Source: a virus
DNA length: 64,000 bases
Direction: 5' to 3' (one strand)
Virus record (IMG/VR): IMGVR_UViG_3300023313_000001
Location: 62,001 to 126,000 of that record
Positions 43,320-51,896 of this stretch are shown one piece after another. Position 1 is the stretch's first letter; every line of letters begins with the position of its first letter. The notes beneath the pieces were generated by a model. The model searched no databases. It worked only from the letters and a program-made list of their open reading frames with translations, and had not been told where the DNA came from. A program made the position numbers and the translations under genes.

Positions 43320-44918
43320 TTGAGTTATATTTCAGCTTGGAGAAAATTAAATGACGTGATAGTTTGGGAGCGAGATCCAGACGGGAAGCGTTATAAAACT
43401 ACCTACCCAGGAATATTTGAGTTTTACTCCAAACATGTAGGTGGTTCGTATGCCAATATATATGGTGACAACTTAATTAAACACGAATTTAAAACGTGGT
43501 TTGATATGCACTCAGCTAAAAAACAATTCACTGAACGAGCGGAATTGTTATATGAGTCAGACATATTACCAGAAATGAAAGTACTGTCAGAACACTATTA
43601 TCAGGCAGAACCTCCTAAACTTCACTATACACTGTGGGATATCGAAGTTGATTATGACCCATCCCTAGCATATGCAGATACAGCAATTGATAATGCAGTT
43701 GCTCCCATAAACGCAGTAGCAATACATCATAAATGGAGTGGTGAATCCATAGTAATAGCTGTTCCTCCACCATCATGGACTGGATCATTAAAAGAATCTA
43801 CCGAGAAACTTAGTGATCTAGCTACAGAAACCAATACAACTATACTACTAGTAGCAACAGAGGCAGATTTGATAACCACATTGTTGGATGAATTTGAGGG
43901 CTCTGATGTTATTAGTGGGTGGAATTCATCCTGGTTTGACACCCCATATTTAGCGAAACGAGTATTATCAGTGCTGGGACCAAAAGCGTTTAACCGACTA
44001 TCATTTGCTGGAGCAGGCAAACCTTCTTTTAGAACAGTTGAAGTTTTTGGACAAGAGCGTATTACAATCGATTTAAGTGGGCGCATTAGTTGGGATTACA
44101 TGGAACTGTTTAAAAAATTCGAAATGAATGAACGCCCATCATATAGCTTAGAGGCAATCTCTAATGAAATACTTCCAGACTTACCTAAGCTGGAATACGA
44201 CGGAACTTTGCATGAATTGTATAATAACGATTTCGAACATTTCATACGATATAATATTCGTGATACCGAAGTGTTGGCAGGGTTCGAAGATAAACTTGGG
44301 TATCTAGCATTAGCTAACGTATTGTACCATTCATCTTGTGGACAACCAAATCAGATCTTTGGGACCATACGGTTAGCTGATCACGCCATCATTAATTATT
44401 GTCACAACGAATTAAATCGTAAAGTTCCAGATTGGGACATGTATAAGCAGGATGGTCGTATTGCAGGTGCAATGGTACTTACCCCCCAAATAGGACTACA
44501 TCAGAATATAGGGAGTATTGATATCACAAGTCTGTATCCGTCTGCAATTAGATGTATTAACATATCTCCAGAAACTCTCATTGGACAAATGAATGGTACG
44601 TTAGATATGGATGATCGAGCTAAGCATTCTGCATGGGATAGTGTGTATCGTAGTGACACTAGGGATCCAATTACATTAATCTACGACAATGGGGTAGATG
44701 GGTGGTCCGGTGCTGAAACTCATACTGGAAAGGAATGGCAGCAAATTTTAGTTGATCGGAAGTGGGCAATCTCTGGATACGGAACAATATTCCGACAGGA
44801 TGTACAGGGAATGATTCCTGCGGTATTAACAGAGTGGTTTGGTCAACGCAAAAAATATAAAAAACTAATGGTAGAAGCAAAAGACTCAGCTGAAGCCATC
44901 CTCGATAAGTATCGATGA
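43320..44918 (+). CDS. 43A: DNA polymerase family B, N-terminal fragment (gp43A)
   Basis: A 532-residue half of the replicative polymerase: N-terminal domain, 3'-5' exonuclease and the start of the palm. Exonuclease motifs are Trp-Asp107-Ile-Glu109, Ser-Gly-Trp-Asn ... Phe-Asp-Thr-Pro, and Tyr-Asn-Ile-Arg-Asp-Thr-Glu. Polymerase motif A is Asp-Ile-Thr-Ser-Leu-Tyr-Pro-Ser. The fragment ends after the first helix of the fingers (Arg-Lys-Lys-Tyr-Lys-Lys-Leu), before motif B. It starts at TTG 43320 with AGGAGA 8 bases upstream and no better ATG. The C-terminal half is at 46814-48439; the two presumably assemble, as known for Aeromonas T4-like phages. Confidence 0.92.
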   Translation: MSYISAWRKLNDVIVWERDPDGKRYKTTYPGIFEFYSKHVGGSYANIYGDNLIKHEFKTWFDMHSAKKQFTERAELLYESDILPEMKVLSEHYYQAEPPKLHYTLWDIEVDYDPSLAYADTAIDNAVAPINAVAIHHKWSGESIVIAVPPPSWTGSLKESTEKLSDLATETNTTILLVATEADLITTLLDEFEGSDVISGWNSSWFDTPYLAKRVLSVLGPKAFNRLSFAGAGKPSFRTVEVFGQERITIDLSGRISWDYMELFKKFEMNERPSYSLEAISNEILPDLPKLEYDGTLHELYNNDFEHFIRYNIRDTEVLAGFEDKLGYLALANVLYHSSCGQPNQIFGTIRLADHAIINYCHNELNRKVPDWDMYKQDGRIAGAMVLTPQIGLHQNIGSIDITSLYPSAIRCINISPETLIGQMNGTLDMDDRAKHSAWDSVYRSDTRDPITLIYDNGVDGWSGAETHTGKEWQQILVDRKWAISGYGTIFRQDVQGMIPAVLTEWFGQRKKYKKLMVEAKDSAEAILDKYR

Positions 44919-44921
44919 TTT

Positions 44922-46814
44922 ATGAAAAAGGATGCAGCCAGTTTAGTTGATGTTGAACAAAGCTTGACCGATGCAGGGGTGTTAAACTTCGCGGAAAATA
45001 AAATATCAGCCAATCGTGCACGAGCTTGGATTAAGTGTAATGATGATACATTAATCAGATATTACACTAGGTTTTTACCTGCCAGTGCTGAATATATGGA
45101 GAGATTGTATTGTATATTGAATGATATCTGGCAACTTCCACGATGTGTTGTTTGTACGAAAACACACACACGGTTTGATGGGTCAGTGAAAGGATATAAG
45201 AAACATTGTAGTATGGCCTGTACTACAAAAGATCCTGATGTTCGTGATAAAAAGAATAAAACTATGGTTAAACGGTATGGTGTTAAGCACGCTCTCCAAA
45301 GTCCAGAGTTACGTGACAAATGTAAGCAAACCAACATGGATAGGTTTGGTACAGAATATGCATCCTCAAGTGCCCAGGTAAAAGATCGTGTTAAACAAAC
45401 TAACATGAAGCGTTTTGGTACTCCGTGCTCACTACAATACGATGCTGTTGCACGCAAATCTGACAGTACAATGATGGATAAGTATGGTGTTAAGCATGCA
45501 TTACAAAATAAAGATTTATTGCTAAAAAAAGAACATACATGTTTGATTAAGTATGGTGAGAAACAATATCCACAGACGGATGAGTTTAAGCAAAAGTTTA
45601 AACAAGCTATGGTTGACAGGTTTGGTGTAGATCACCCTTCTAAATCTACAGAGCTGCGTAACAAAGCTAAACAATCGATGATGGAGAGGTATGGAGTAGA
45701 ATATACACTACAGTCCCCCGAATTGATGGATGCCTATATCACCACTATGATGGATGTGTGGGGAACGTCAAACCCACAACGGATTCATTTAGTAGGAGAT
45801 GTACTGGATAACTTAAATAACCCTGATTGGTTATTCGATCAACACTATACCCAGAGAAAATCAATACTCCAAATATCTAAGGAATTGCAAATTACTAGAG
45901 AGACTTTAAGTAGATGGTTTTCCACTCATAATATAACTATACAACAACGTGGATATTCGGTATCATCTGAAGAACAGGAATTGATTGATTTCATAACAAC
46001 TAATTATACAGGAACAGTAATAACAAACAATAGATCTGTGATACACCCACACGAATTGGATATAATATTACCAGATATCAATGTGGCGTTTGAATATTGT
46101 GGGTTATATTGGCATTCAGATGTACATAATCATATTACCCACAATTATCATAAAACTAAGATGGATGCATGCACTGACGTTGGGTTGACATTATATACAA
46201 TTTTTTCTGACGAGTGGTGTATAACTAAGGATATAGTAAAATCTAAGGTATTACATCTCATTGGTTGTTCAAAGGTGCAGCGAACATATGCAAGATTATG
46301 TGGAGTTGTATCTGTAGATACACAAACTAAGAGATCTTTTTTTAACAAAAATCACATTCAACGAAGTGGTCCAGGATCTATTACCTACGGGTTAACATAC
46401 AATGATGAAATAATATCTGTAATGACTTTTATCAAAAAATCAGATAATGTTTTTGTATTAAACAGATTTGCGTCCAGTAGGTCTGTCGTAGGTGGATTTT
46501 CAAAATTGTTGAAACATTTCAAGAAACACAATACATGGTCTGTTATAGAAACATTTGCAGATCTTAGGTGGAGTCGTGGTAATTTATATACTAGTACAGG
46601 TTTCACCTTATGTAGATTGCTCAAACCAGACTATTATTATGTTGTTGGAAATAAACGAATTCATAAGTTCAATTATAGACGAAAAATGTTACCTACGAAA
46701 TTGTCTGTATTCAATCCAGAACTATCCGAGGTTGAAAATTGTAAATTGAATGGGGTTTACCGAATATGGGATTGTGGAAAGATAAAATACATTACCAAAA
46801 ACGAGGAACTATAA
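44922..46814 (+). CDS. Putative homing endonuclease splitting the DNA polymerase gene
   Basis: A 630-residue paralogue of the proteins at 3493 and 10889. The N-terminus has two cysteine pairs near residues 70-105, then about eight repeats of the type Met-x-x-(Arg/Lys)-(Tyr/Phe)-Gly-(Val/Thr). A helix-turn-helix (Ile-Ser-Lys-Glu-Leu-Gln-Ile-Thr) precedes the nuclease: Glu-Leu-Asp-Ile-Ile, Ala-Phe-Glu-Tyr-Cys-Gly and Tyr-Trp-His-Ser-Asp. The C-terminal GNAT/Mom-like domain has Val-Val-Gly-Gly-Phe-Ser-Lys-Leu-Leu and Phe-Ala-Asp-Leu-Arg-Trp. It begins 3 bases after the polymerase N-fragment stop and ends overlapping the C-fragment start (TAATG). Confidence 0.76.
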   Translation: MKKDAASLVDVEQSLTDAGVLNFAENKISANRARAWIKCNDDTLIRYYTRFLPASAEYMERLYCILNDIWQLPRCVVCTKTHTRFDGSVKGYKKHCSMACTTKDPDVRDKKNKTMVKRYGVKHALQSPELRDKCKQTNMDRFGTEYASSSAQVKDRVKQTNMKRFGTPCSLQYDAVARKSDSTMMDKYGVKHALQNKDLLLKKEHTCLIKYGEKQYPQTDEFKQKFKQAMVDRFGVDHPSKSTELRNKAKQSMMERYGVEYTLQSPELMDAYITTMMDVWGTSNPQRIHLVGDVLDNLNNPDWLFDQHYTQRKSILQISKELQITRETLSRWFSTHNITIQQRGYSVSSEEQELIDFITTNYTGTVITNNRSVIHPHELDIILPDINVAFEYCGLYWHSDVHNHITHNYHKTKMDACTDVGLTLYTIFSDEWCITKDIVKSKVLHLIGCSKVQRTYARLCGVVSVDTQTKRSFFNKNHIQRSGPGSITYGLTYNDEIISVMTFIKKSDNVFVLNRFASSRSVVGGFSKLLKHFKKHNTWSVIETFADLRWSRGNLYTSTGFTLCRLLKPDYYYVVGNKRIHKFNYRRKMLPTKLSVFNPELSEVENCKLNGVYRIWDCGKIKYITKNEEL

Positions 46815-48439
46815 TGCCTATTAGACAAGGGTTAGAATTATCTGATGCAGATGCCATAGAATATGATAGATTGGTAGAGTTGGCATCTTACTATGATAGA
46901 TTACAATACACCATGAAGATTAAGCTTAATAGCTTGTACGGAGCACTCACGAACTTTTATTTTAGATTCTTTGATTTGCGATTAGGGCAAAGTACTACCG
47001 GAACAGGTAGGGCTATATTAGATCATATGTGCTCACAGACAGCACTAATACTAGATGGTAAGTATGACATGTTTTCAGAGTCCATAGCGTACGGTGATTC
47101 GGTGGCAGCAAAATCTTCAATATTCACCTCAAAAGGACGTGTGAATATTGAAGATTTGTATGGGACTACAGATGTGTACTTTACTACGATGGGATCGAAT
47201 GATAAGGAATATTGCTACCCAAACCAGTTGAAAGTGTTGACATTTGATCCAAAAACCGAGCAGCTATGTTTTCGTGACGTAAGATATGTTATGCGACACA
47301 AAGTGCAAAAGCAAATGTATCAAATAACAACTTGCTATGGCGATACTGTAGTTGTGACTGAAGACCATTCATTAATGGTGTTGGACAGTAACTCAGTATT
47401 AACTGAAGCTACTCCAGCGGATTGTATAGCCAACGAATCTATAGGTATGAGGTGTGATTTTGACGGGACTAGCATATTCAACACCACTATAACTAAAATC
47501 ACACCTGTGGAATATGATGGTTATGTATATGACATCGAAGTAGATGACACCCACACTTTTTTTGCAAATGATGTTTTGGTACATAACACTGACTCAGTAT
47601 ATTTTAAGACAAATGCTGAATATGGATCTGATGGAATGTCTACTGAGGAGATTAACCTTAGAGCAATTGCAATTGCTGATAAGATCGGAGAATTAGCAGA
47701 TGCATCCTTTCCAGAATTCTGTAAAAAAGCTTTTTGCATCCAGCCAGAGTATGAAAATATAATCAAGTGTGATAGAGAGGTAGTGGCTAAACGTGGAATT
47801 TTTGTATCTAAAAAACGCTATGTGCTCAAACTCGTGGATTTAGATGGGTACCGTTGTGACAAGTTAAAAGCAATGGGGTTAGAAATGAAAAAAACCACTA
47901 CTCCAAAAATTATTCAAAAGTTTTTAGAGGATGTTATTAACCTAATATTGAATGGAGAAACTGAGTGGGATGACATTGATAATTTCATTGTGGATTATAG
48001 AGACCAAGTAAAGACAGCCTTACCAGTTATTGATATCGGATTACCTAAAGGGGTTAAAAAAGTGGAGTTCTACACAGCGCAACACATTGCAGGCGTTAAT
48101 GATAAAGGAGAGAAGCCGAGGTTGCCTGGACATGTAGCTGCATCCATTCACTACAATGAGTGTTTGAAACACTTCAACGATACTGATAGCCAGCCAATTA
48201 AAACTGGCAGTAAGATTAAAGTATTCTATTTAACCGAAAAATATGGAAAATTTAAAAGCATTGCCATACCTACTGAAGCTAAACACTTACCTACATGGTT
48301 CAGTGACTATTGTGAAGTTGATCGGGAAATTCATGAACAGAAGTTAATAGATAACAACCTGGAAAAGATTTTTACAGCAATTGGCCGAGATGTGCCAGAC
48401 GCTCAATCACAATTCAATGATTCGTTAATAGAGTGGTGA
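46814..48439 (+). CDS. 43B: DNA polymerase family B, C-terminal fragment with mini-intein (gp43B)
   Basis: Second half of the polymerase. Motif B is Lys-Leu-Asn-Ser-Leu-Tyr-Gly. The catalytic motif C, Tyr-Gly-Asp-Thr-Asp-Ser, is interrupted after Tyr-Gly-Asp by a 163-residue intein (47099-47587) and resumes with Thr-Asp-Ser. The thumb follows, including Lys-Lys-Arg-Tyr and a C-terminal Asp-Ser-Leu-Ile-Glu-Trp that may bind the clamp. I start at ATG 46814, with GAGGAA a few bases upstream; an in-frame ATG at 46766 lies inside the preceding gene. Together the two fragments without the intein give about 910 residues, near T4 gp43 (898). Splicing is required for activity. Confidence 0.93.
   Translation: MPIRQGLELSDADAIEYDRLVELASYYDRLQYTMKIKLNSLYGALTNFYFRFFDLRLGQSTTGTGRAILDHMCSQTALILDGKYDMFSESIAYGDSVAAKSSIFTSKGRVNIEDLYGTTDVYFTTMGSNDKEYCYPNQLKVLTFDPKTEQLCFRDVRYVMRHKVQKQMYQITTCYGDTVVVTEDHSLMVLDSNSVLTEATPADCIANESIGMRCDFDGTSIFNTTITKITPVEYDGYVYDIEVDDTHTFFANDVLVHNTDSVYFKTNAEYGSDGMSTEEINLRAIAIADKIGELADASFPEFCKKAFCIQPEYENIIKCDREVVAKRGIFVSKKRYVLKLVDLDGYRCDKLKAMGLEMKKTTTPKIIQKFLEDVINLILNGETEWDDIDNFIVDYRDQVKTALPVIDIGLPKGVKKVEFYTAQHIAGVNDKGEKPRLPGHVAASIHYNECLKHFNDTDSQPIKTGSKIKVFYLTEKYGKFKSIAIPTEAKHLPTWFSDYCEVDREIHEQKLIDNNLEKIFTAIGRDVPDAQSQFNDSLIEW
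47099..47587 (+). mobile_element. Mini-intein at polymerase motif C
   Basis: A 163-residue intein without an endonuclease domain. Ser1 follows Tyr-Gly-Asp. Block A-like Lys-Gly-Arg-Val-Asn-Ile-Glu-Asp-Leu is followed by block B Val-Thr-Glu-Asp-His-Ser-Leu, block F Tyr-Val-Tyr-Asp-Ile-Glu-Val ... Thr-His-Thr-Phe-Phe-Ala, and block G Leu-Val-His-Asn. Thr is the +1 residue. All splicing residues appear intact. Confidence 0.93.
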
Positions 48440-48490
48440 TATGTTGATTTTGGTGGAGCTAAAATGTATAGTTCCGTATGGAGGAACGAT

Positions 48491-49210
48491 ATGAGATTAG
48501 ATAACAATTTGCTGGTATTACTCAAACGAGCAACTGCTGTGGCCAAACAAATGGGCATTAGTGAGTTGTCCATGGAAGATAATAACATAGGAACAATGTT
48601 CCGTGGGATGTCAGATTTGGGTGGAACTCCAGTCATATTACACCATATGTTGGATGAAGATCTTCCATTTGGAGGTCTTGCAATTAAAGACACTGGGTCA
48701 TTCATAGCTAAGTTAAACTTAGCTACAGATAAAGACGAGAACTTCAAGATATTCCTAAATGTGGATGAACGGAAAAACCATGTAAAAAGTATTGAGTTAA
48801 AAGGAACCAAATTCAAAATGTCATTCATTACTGGATCAGCTGATGCGGTGAAGGCTCCTAAACGACTGAAGGACCCTAGTAAGTATAGTTTTCAAATGGA
48901 ACCAGATGATGTTAAGACTCTGGATAAAGCTATTAAAGCAATGGCCGGAACTTTTGTCACTTTTGTTAGCGACGGTAATGAGGTGTCGTTTGAAATTAGA
49001 GTAGGGAAATCAGATGTTTTTAGTTATAAATTTTGTGACGAAGTGTTATCTATGGATGGAGATGATGCATCGTTTGCATTTTCGTATCCAGTAAAAACAA
49101 TCACCACATTAATCAAAAATAGTGAGAGTGGTATATTTCAAGTAAGTAAAAAAGGAATATTTAATGGCATTATGCAAGACACTAATGTGTTTATATTTCC
49201 GAGGGTGTAA
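48491..49210 (+). CDS. 45: Sliding clamp, T4 gp45-like
   Basis: A 239-residue protein that starts Met-Arg-Leu-Asp-Asn-Asn-Leu-Leu-Val-Leu-Leu-Lys, similar to the start of T4 gp45. It is beta-rich and acidic with about the length of gp45 (228). It is encoded directly after the polymerase, which supports the role of a ring-shaped processivity factor. In T4 the clamp also activates late promoters, and TATAAATA elements occur in this window. I chose ATG 48491 because GGAGG at 48480-48484 is 6 bases upstream; an in-frame ATG at 48464 also has a GGTGGAG site, adding 9 residues. No unique clamp motif exists, so this rests on pattern and position. Confidence 0.75.
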   Translation: MRLDNNLLVLLKRATAVAKQMGISELSMEDNNIGTMFRGMSDLGGTPVILHHMLDEDLPFGGLAIKDTGSFIAKLNLATDKDENFKIFLNVDERKNHVKSIELKGTKFKMSFITGSADAVKAPKRLKDPSKYSFQMEPDDVKTLDKAIKAMAGTFVTFVSDGNEVSFEIRVGKSDVFSYKFCDEVLSMDGDDASFAFSYPVKTITTLIKNSESGIFQVSKKGIFNGIMQDTNVFIFPRV

Positions 49211-49212
49211 TT

Positions 49213-49557
49213 ATGTTGGTTAGTAATAAACGGTATGAACAGGACAATAGAAAAACTAGTGATCTATTAATAACGTTAGTAGATAAAATAGCATCATTGG
49301 AGTTGATCAGTGATAACTTACAATATCAGGTGAAGGTGCTCAACGATATCCGTGCACGTAAGGTTAGTGATGAGCCTTGGGTGGAAGTAATTGGTGGGGA
49401 CATAGACCCTGAAAAGGGTTTGCAGTTGAAGCTCGATTGGAACGATGCGTTTATTGATCAACTGAGGTCTAAAGGATTTAAAGGAACTTCAGAGAGCTCG
49501 TTGATTGGAGAATATCTGCTACAACTAAGTCAGATGATGACTCAAGATGACAAATAG
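49213..49557 (+). CDS. Hypothetical protein between clamp and RNase H
   Basis: A 114-residue acidic, helical protein; residues 10-50 look like an amphipathic or coiled-coil helix. I do not recognise a family. It lies between replication genes with 2 and 12 base spacings, so a replisome accessory role is possible but not shown. Confidence 0.65.
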   Translation: MLVSNKRYEQDNRKTSDLLITLVDKIASLELISDNLQYQVKVLNDIRARKVSDEPWVEVIGGDIDPEKGLQLKLDWNDAFIDQLRSKGFKGTSESSLIGEYLLQLSQMMTQDDK

Positions 49558-49569
49558 ACTGGTGACATA

Positions 49570-50487
49570 ATGAAGACATTTATTTGCTTAGATATGTCGA
49601 ATTTGCTACACCGAACATTCTTCGCTGGGTATAAGATGGGTGGCAATACAGATGACGATACTATGGCTGGTTTGGCCTTACATTCAGCGTTTACTACACT
49701 GAACAAGTACTTCAAGAAGTACTCACCAGACCAAGTCATTTGTACCTTTGATAGACCGAATTGGAGAAAAGCATACACAAAATCTGATATGTGTTTGTCT
49801 GGTAAAGTATATAAAGCTAATCGCCGTCAAAACATGACTCCAAACGAAGAGAACCGATATAACAAATTCAAAGAACACATCACTGAGTTTGAACAAATCA
49901 TTCGAACGAAAACATCTATGATATGTATGGCAGCTGATCAACTAGAAGCAGATGATATCATGGCTGGATTCGTTGAAGCATACCCAGACGATAGAGTATT
50001 TGTGATTAGTGCAGATAAGGATCTAATACAACTACTAAAATTTCCTAATGTTCGATTAATAGACCCAGCTACAGACAAAGATAGAGAGTGCGATGATGTA
50101 GAATGGTTTATGTTTCTCAAGTGTATTCGAGGAGATCGTGGAGACAATGTACATAGTGCATACCCTAGAGTCAGGGAAACTAAGGTCCGTGAAGCATTTG
50201 ATGATGAATTCAAAAGACTAACCATGTTGAATACCAAGATAACTATATTGGTTAAAGATGAACCAGTAGAATTACTTGTAGGGGATTTGTTTGAAGAGAA
50301 TAAGTTGTTGATGGATCTTTATACGCAACCAGCTCCAGTTAAACGATTGATTACAAAGACTATATCAGATGCGATGGCTAATCCTGGTAAATACAGTCAC
50401 TTCCACTTCATTAAATTCTGTGGACAACAAAACTTATTAGCTATAGCTAAAAATGTTGATCAATATATTAAAATGCTATCGAGGTAA
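49570..50487 (+). CDS. rnh: RNase H / FEN-type 5'-3' exonuclease
   Basis: A 305-residue flap nuclease that removes RNA primers, like T4 Rnh (305 residues). Metal-binding motifs are present: Leu-Asp-Met-Ser-Asn-Leu near the N-terminus, Cys-Thr-Phe-Asp-Arg, Leu-Glu-Ala-Asp-Asp (residues 121-125), Ile-Ser-Ala-Asp-Lys-Asp, and Gly-Asp-Arg-Gly-Asp-Asn-Val in the helix-hairpin segment. It follows the clamp region in an operon with tight spacing, so it is likely expressed with the polymerase. Confidence 0.9.
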   Translation: MKTFICLDMSNLLHRTFFAGYKMGGNTDDDTMAGLALHSAFTTLNKYFKKYSPDQVICTFDRPNWRKAYTKSDMCLSGKVYKANRRQNMTPNEENRYNKFKEHITEFEQIIRTKTSMICMAADQLEADDIMAGFVEAYPDDRVFVISADKDLIQLLKFPNVRLIDPATDKDRECDDVEWFMFLKCIRGDRGDNVHSAYPRVRETKVREAFDDEFKRLTMLNTKITILVKDEPVELLVGDLFEENKLLMDLYTQPAPVKRLITKTISDAMANPGKYSHFHFIKFCGQQNLLAIAKNVDQYIKMLSR

Positions 50488-50490
50488 TTC

Positions 50491-50943
50491 ATGAAAGATA
50501 TATCCATCCCATTAGTTGACGTAATTAGCGCAACTCAGTCTGATGTTATAGAATATAACATGGTGTCGGAATCCCGTAAGTTTACACGATGTACTGGGAA
50601 TTACATTATCGGAATCAAGTATAACAATGACATATATGAAGTAAGTGCTGATGTGTTGTGTTTTGAGACTAGGTACAGTGCTTCAGAAACTATGTCAGGG
50701 GATTACTCTTGGAATATTCATTCTACGAATATGGCAGTACAGAGTATATTAATGTCCAGTGATACTACCAATGTGGTCAACACACTAAAGCGTTCAGATC
50801 GTATAGATATTGATGTGCAGAGTCGATTGAGTAATGGTGACTTATTGTGCAGAGATCGATATTATAATGCATCCATAGTAGATATAGTTAAACAGGATGA
50901 AGTTGACAATACAACAAACTACATTATCAACTTCAGGGTATAG
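50491..50943 (+). CDS. Hypothetical protein
   Basis: A 150-residue soluble, beta-rich acidic protein without a recognised family. It follows the RNase H gene by three bases and ends convergently with a minus-strand gene, 4 bases away. Two cysteines occur mid-protein (around residues 36 and 59). No function is suggested. Confidence 0.65.
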   Translation: MKDISIPLVDVISATQSDVIEYNMVSESRKFTRCTGNYIIGIKYNNDIYEVSADVLCFETRYSASETMSGDYSWNIHSTNMAVQSILMSSDTTNVVNTLKRSDRIDIDVQSRLSNGDLLCRDRYYNASIVDIVKQDEVDNTTNYIINFRV

Positions 50944-50947
50944 TGGG

Positions 50948-51307
50948 TTATTCCACTTTACCAGTCCATTTACGACCACTGTTGGTATATAGACCAAATA
51001 CAATTGCCGCTGCTCCAACCATAACAGTAACCAACGCAGTATATCCTGACGGTTGGCCTATAACCTGTGTTACAGAGCATGCAATAGCCTTTGCTTCTGC
51101 TAGTGGAACATGCTCTCTCATTAAAACATTTAATGTAGCAGAGTCACACTCTGTTACATATTGTACATCGTAATTTATATACCAATCTATAATCCACGCG
51201 ACCCCAGCAACATACGTTCCTAAAATTAATCGAGGTACTACGCGAAGCGCATCAATCACTTCCGCACCAGTTATGATGCGTTGTGTCCAAGTTTTCTGGT
51301 TATCCAT
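50948..51307 (-). CDS. Membrane protein with two hydrophobic segments
   Basis: A 119-residue protein with hydrophobic segments at about residues 27-45 (Leu-Ile-Leu-Gly-Thr-Tyr through Trp-Tyr-Ile) and 92-110 (Ala-Leu-Val-Thr-Val through Phe-Gly-Leu-Tyr). Between them is a soluble loop with two cysteines (53 and 76). AAGGAG precedes the start at the proper distance. A holin-like or inner-membrane role is possible; the long loop and lone position do not decide it. Confidence 0.65.
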   Translation of the reverse strand: MDNQKTWTQRIITGAEVIDALRVVPRLILGTYVAGVAWIIDWYINYDVQYVTECDSATLNVLMREHVPLAEAKAIACSVTQVIGQPSGYTALVTVMVGAAAIVFGLYTNSGRKWTGKVE

Positions 51308-51355
51308 AATATATTCTCCTTAGTAATTGTTAATGGTAACTGTGTTTTTTGTGCA

Positions 51356-51363
51356 GATAAATA
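51356..51363 (+). promoter_or_regulatory. Late-promoter-like element (GATAAATA)
   Basis: One mismatch to TATAAATA, 42 bases before the ATG at 51406. Confidence 0.35.
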
Positions 51364-51405
51364 ACTTCACAATCAATTAAAAATAATTAACAAAGGAGTT
51401 ATTAT

Positions 51406-51882
51406 ATGGCTTATCCACATCTTGAGTGGTTGGACCTTCAACAAAACGGGGTACTGACTGAGTGTGCTGTCATGAAGAAAGACCCTAACGGTAATATTTA
51501 TCATTTCTCCGTAGCATCGTTAGATGCTATAGATAAGAATCGATTACGTAATATTCTAACTGGCAGAAACTCTGCTAATTTCCCATTGTGGGATCTAATG
51601 CAACAGGTGACGTTAGGCAATGGGGTTAATGCGTTAGACTATTTTCATCAATTAGTTAAAGTACAAACTCCAGGTGGTCAGATTATCGATCCAGTGCAGG
51701 GTCGTATTGGAGCAGCAGGCACAGTGCAAACTCCACAACCAACACCTGCCCCAACCACTCCCACAGTAACTCAGGTCAACGAGAACGCTACTAATGTTGG
51801 AAGTGTTGACACTAGAACTCCTTCAGAAAAACGTGCTGCTACAATGGCTGCGAAAAAGGCTGCTGAAGGGAAAGCTAAATAG
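51406..51882 (+). CDS. Conserved structural-type protein of T4-like phages
   Basis: A 158-residue protein. Its first 100 residues fit a family I recall from marine T4-like phages: Lys-Lys-Asp-Pro-Asn-Gly, Leu-Asp-Ala-Ile-Asp-Lys-Asn-Arg, Trp-Asp-Leu-Met, Thr-Leu-Gly-Asn-Gly-Val-Asn-Ala, His-Gln-Leu-Val-Lys-Val. The last 60 residues are Pro/Thr-rich and end in a basic Lys/Ala helix. AAAGGAG precedes the ATG. It is the only + strand gene in this part and probably late. Its function is unknown. Confidence 0.65.
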   Translation: MAYPHLEWLDLQQNGVLTECAVMKKDPNGNIYHFSVASLDAIDKNRLRNILTGRNSANFPLWDLMQQVTLGNGVNALDYFHQLVKVQTPGGQIIDPVQGRIGAAGTVQTPQPTPAPTTPTVTQVNENATNVGSVDTRTPSEKRAATMAAKKAAEGKAK

Positions 51883-51896
51883 TTAACTACACAGGA

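Noticed and set aside
44919-46813. A group I intron in the DNA polymerase gene
   Set aside because: The inserted gene has its own start three bases after an in-frame stop, and the second half has its own start and ribosome binding site. No room remains for an intron core outside the coding sequence, so this is a split gene.
50943-51173. A + strand frame starting on the stop of the 50491 gene
   Set aside because: It is opposite a minus-strand gene with a strong ribosome binding site and membrane segments; the + frame looks like its shadow.
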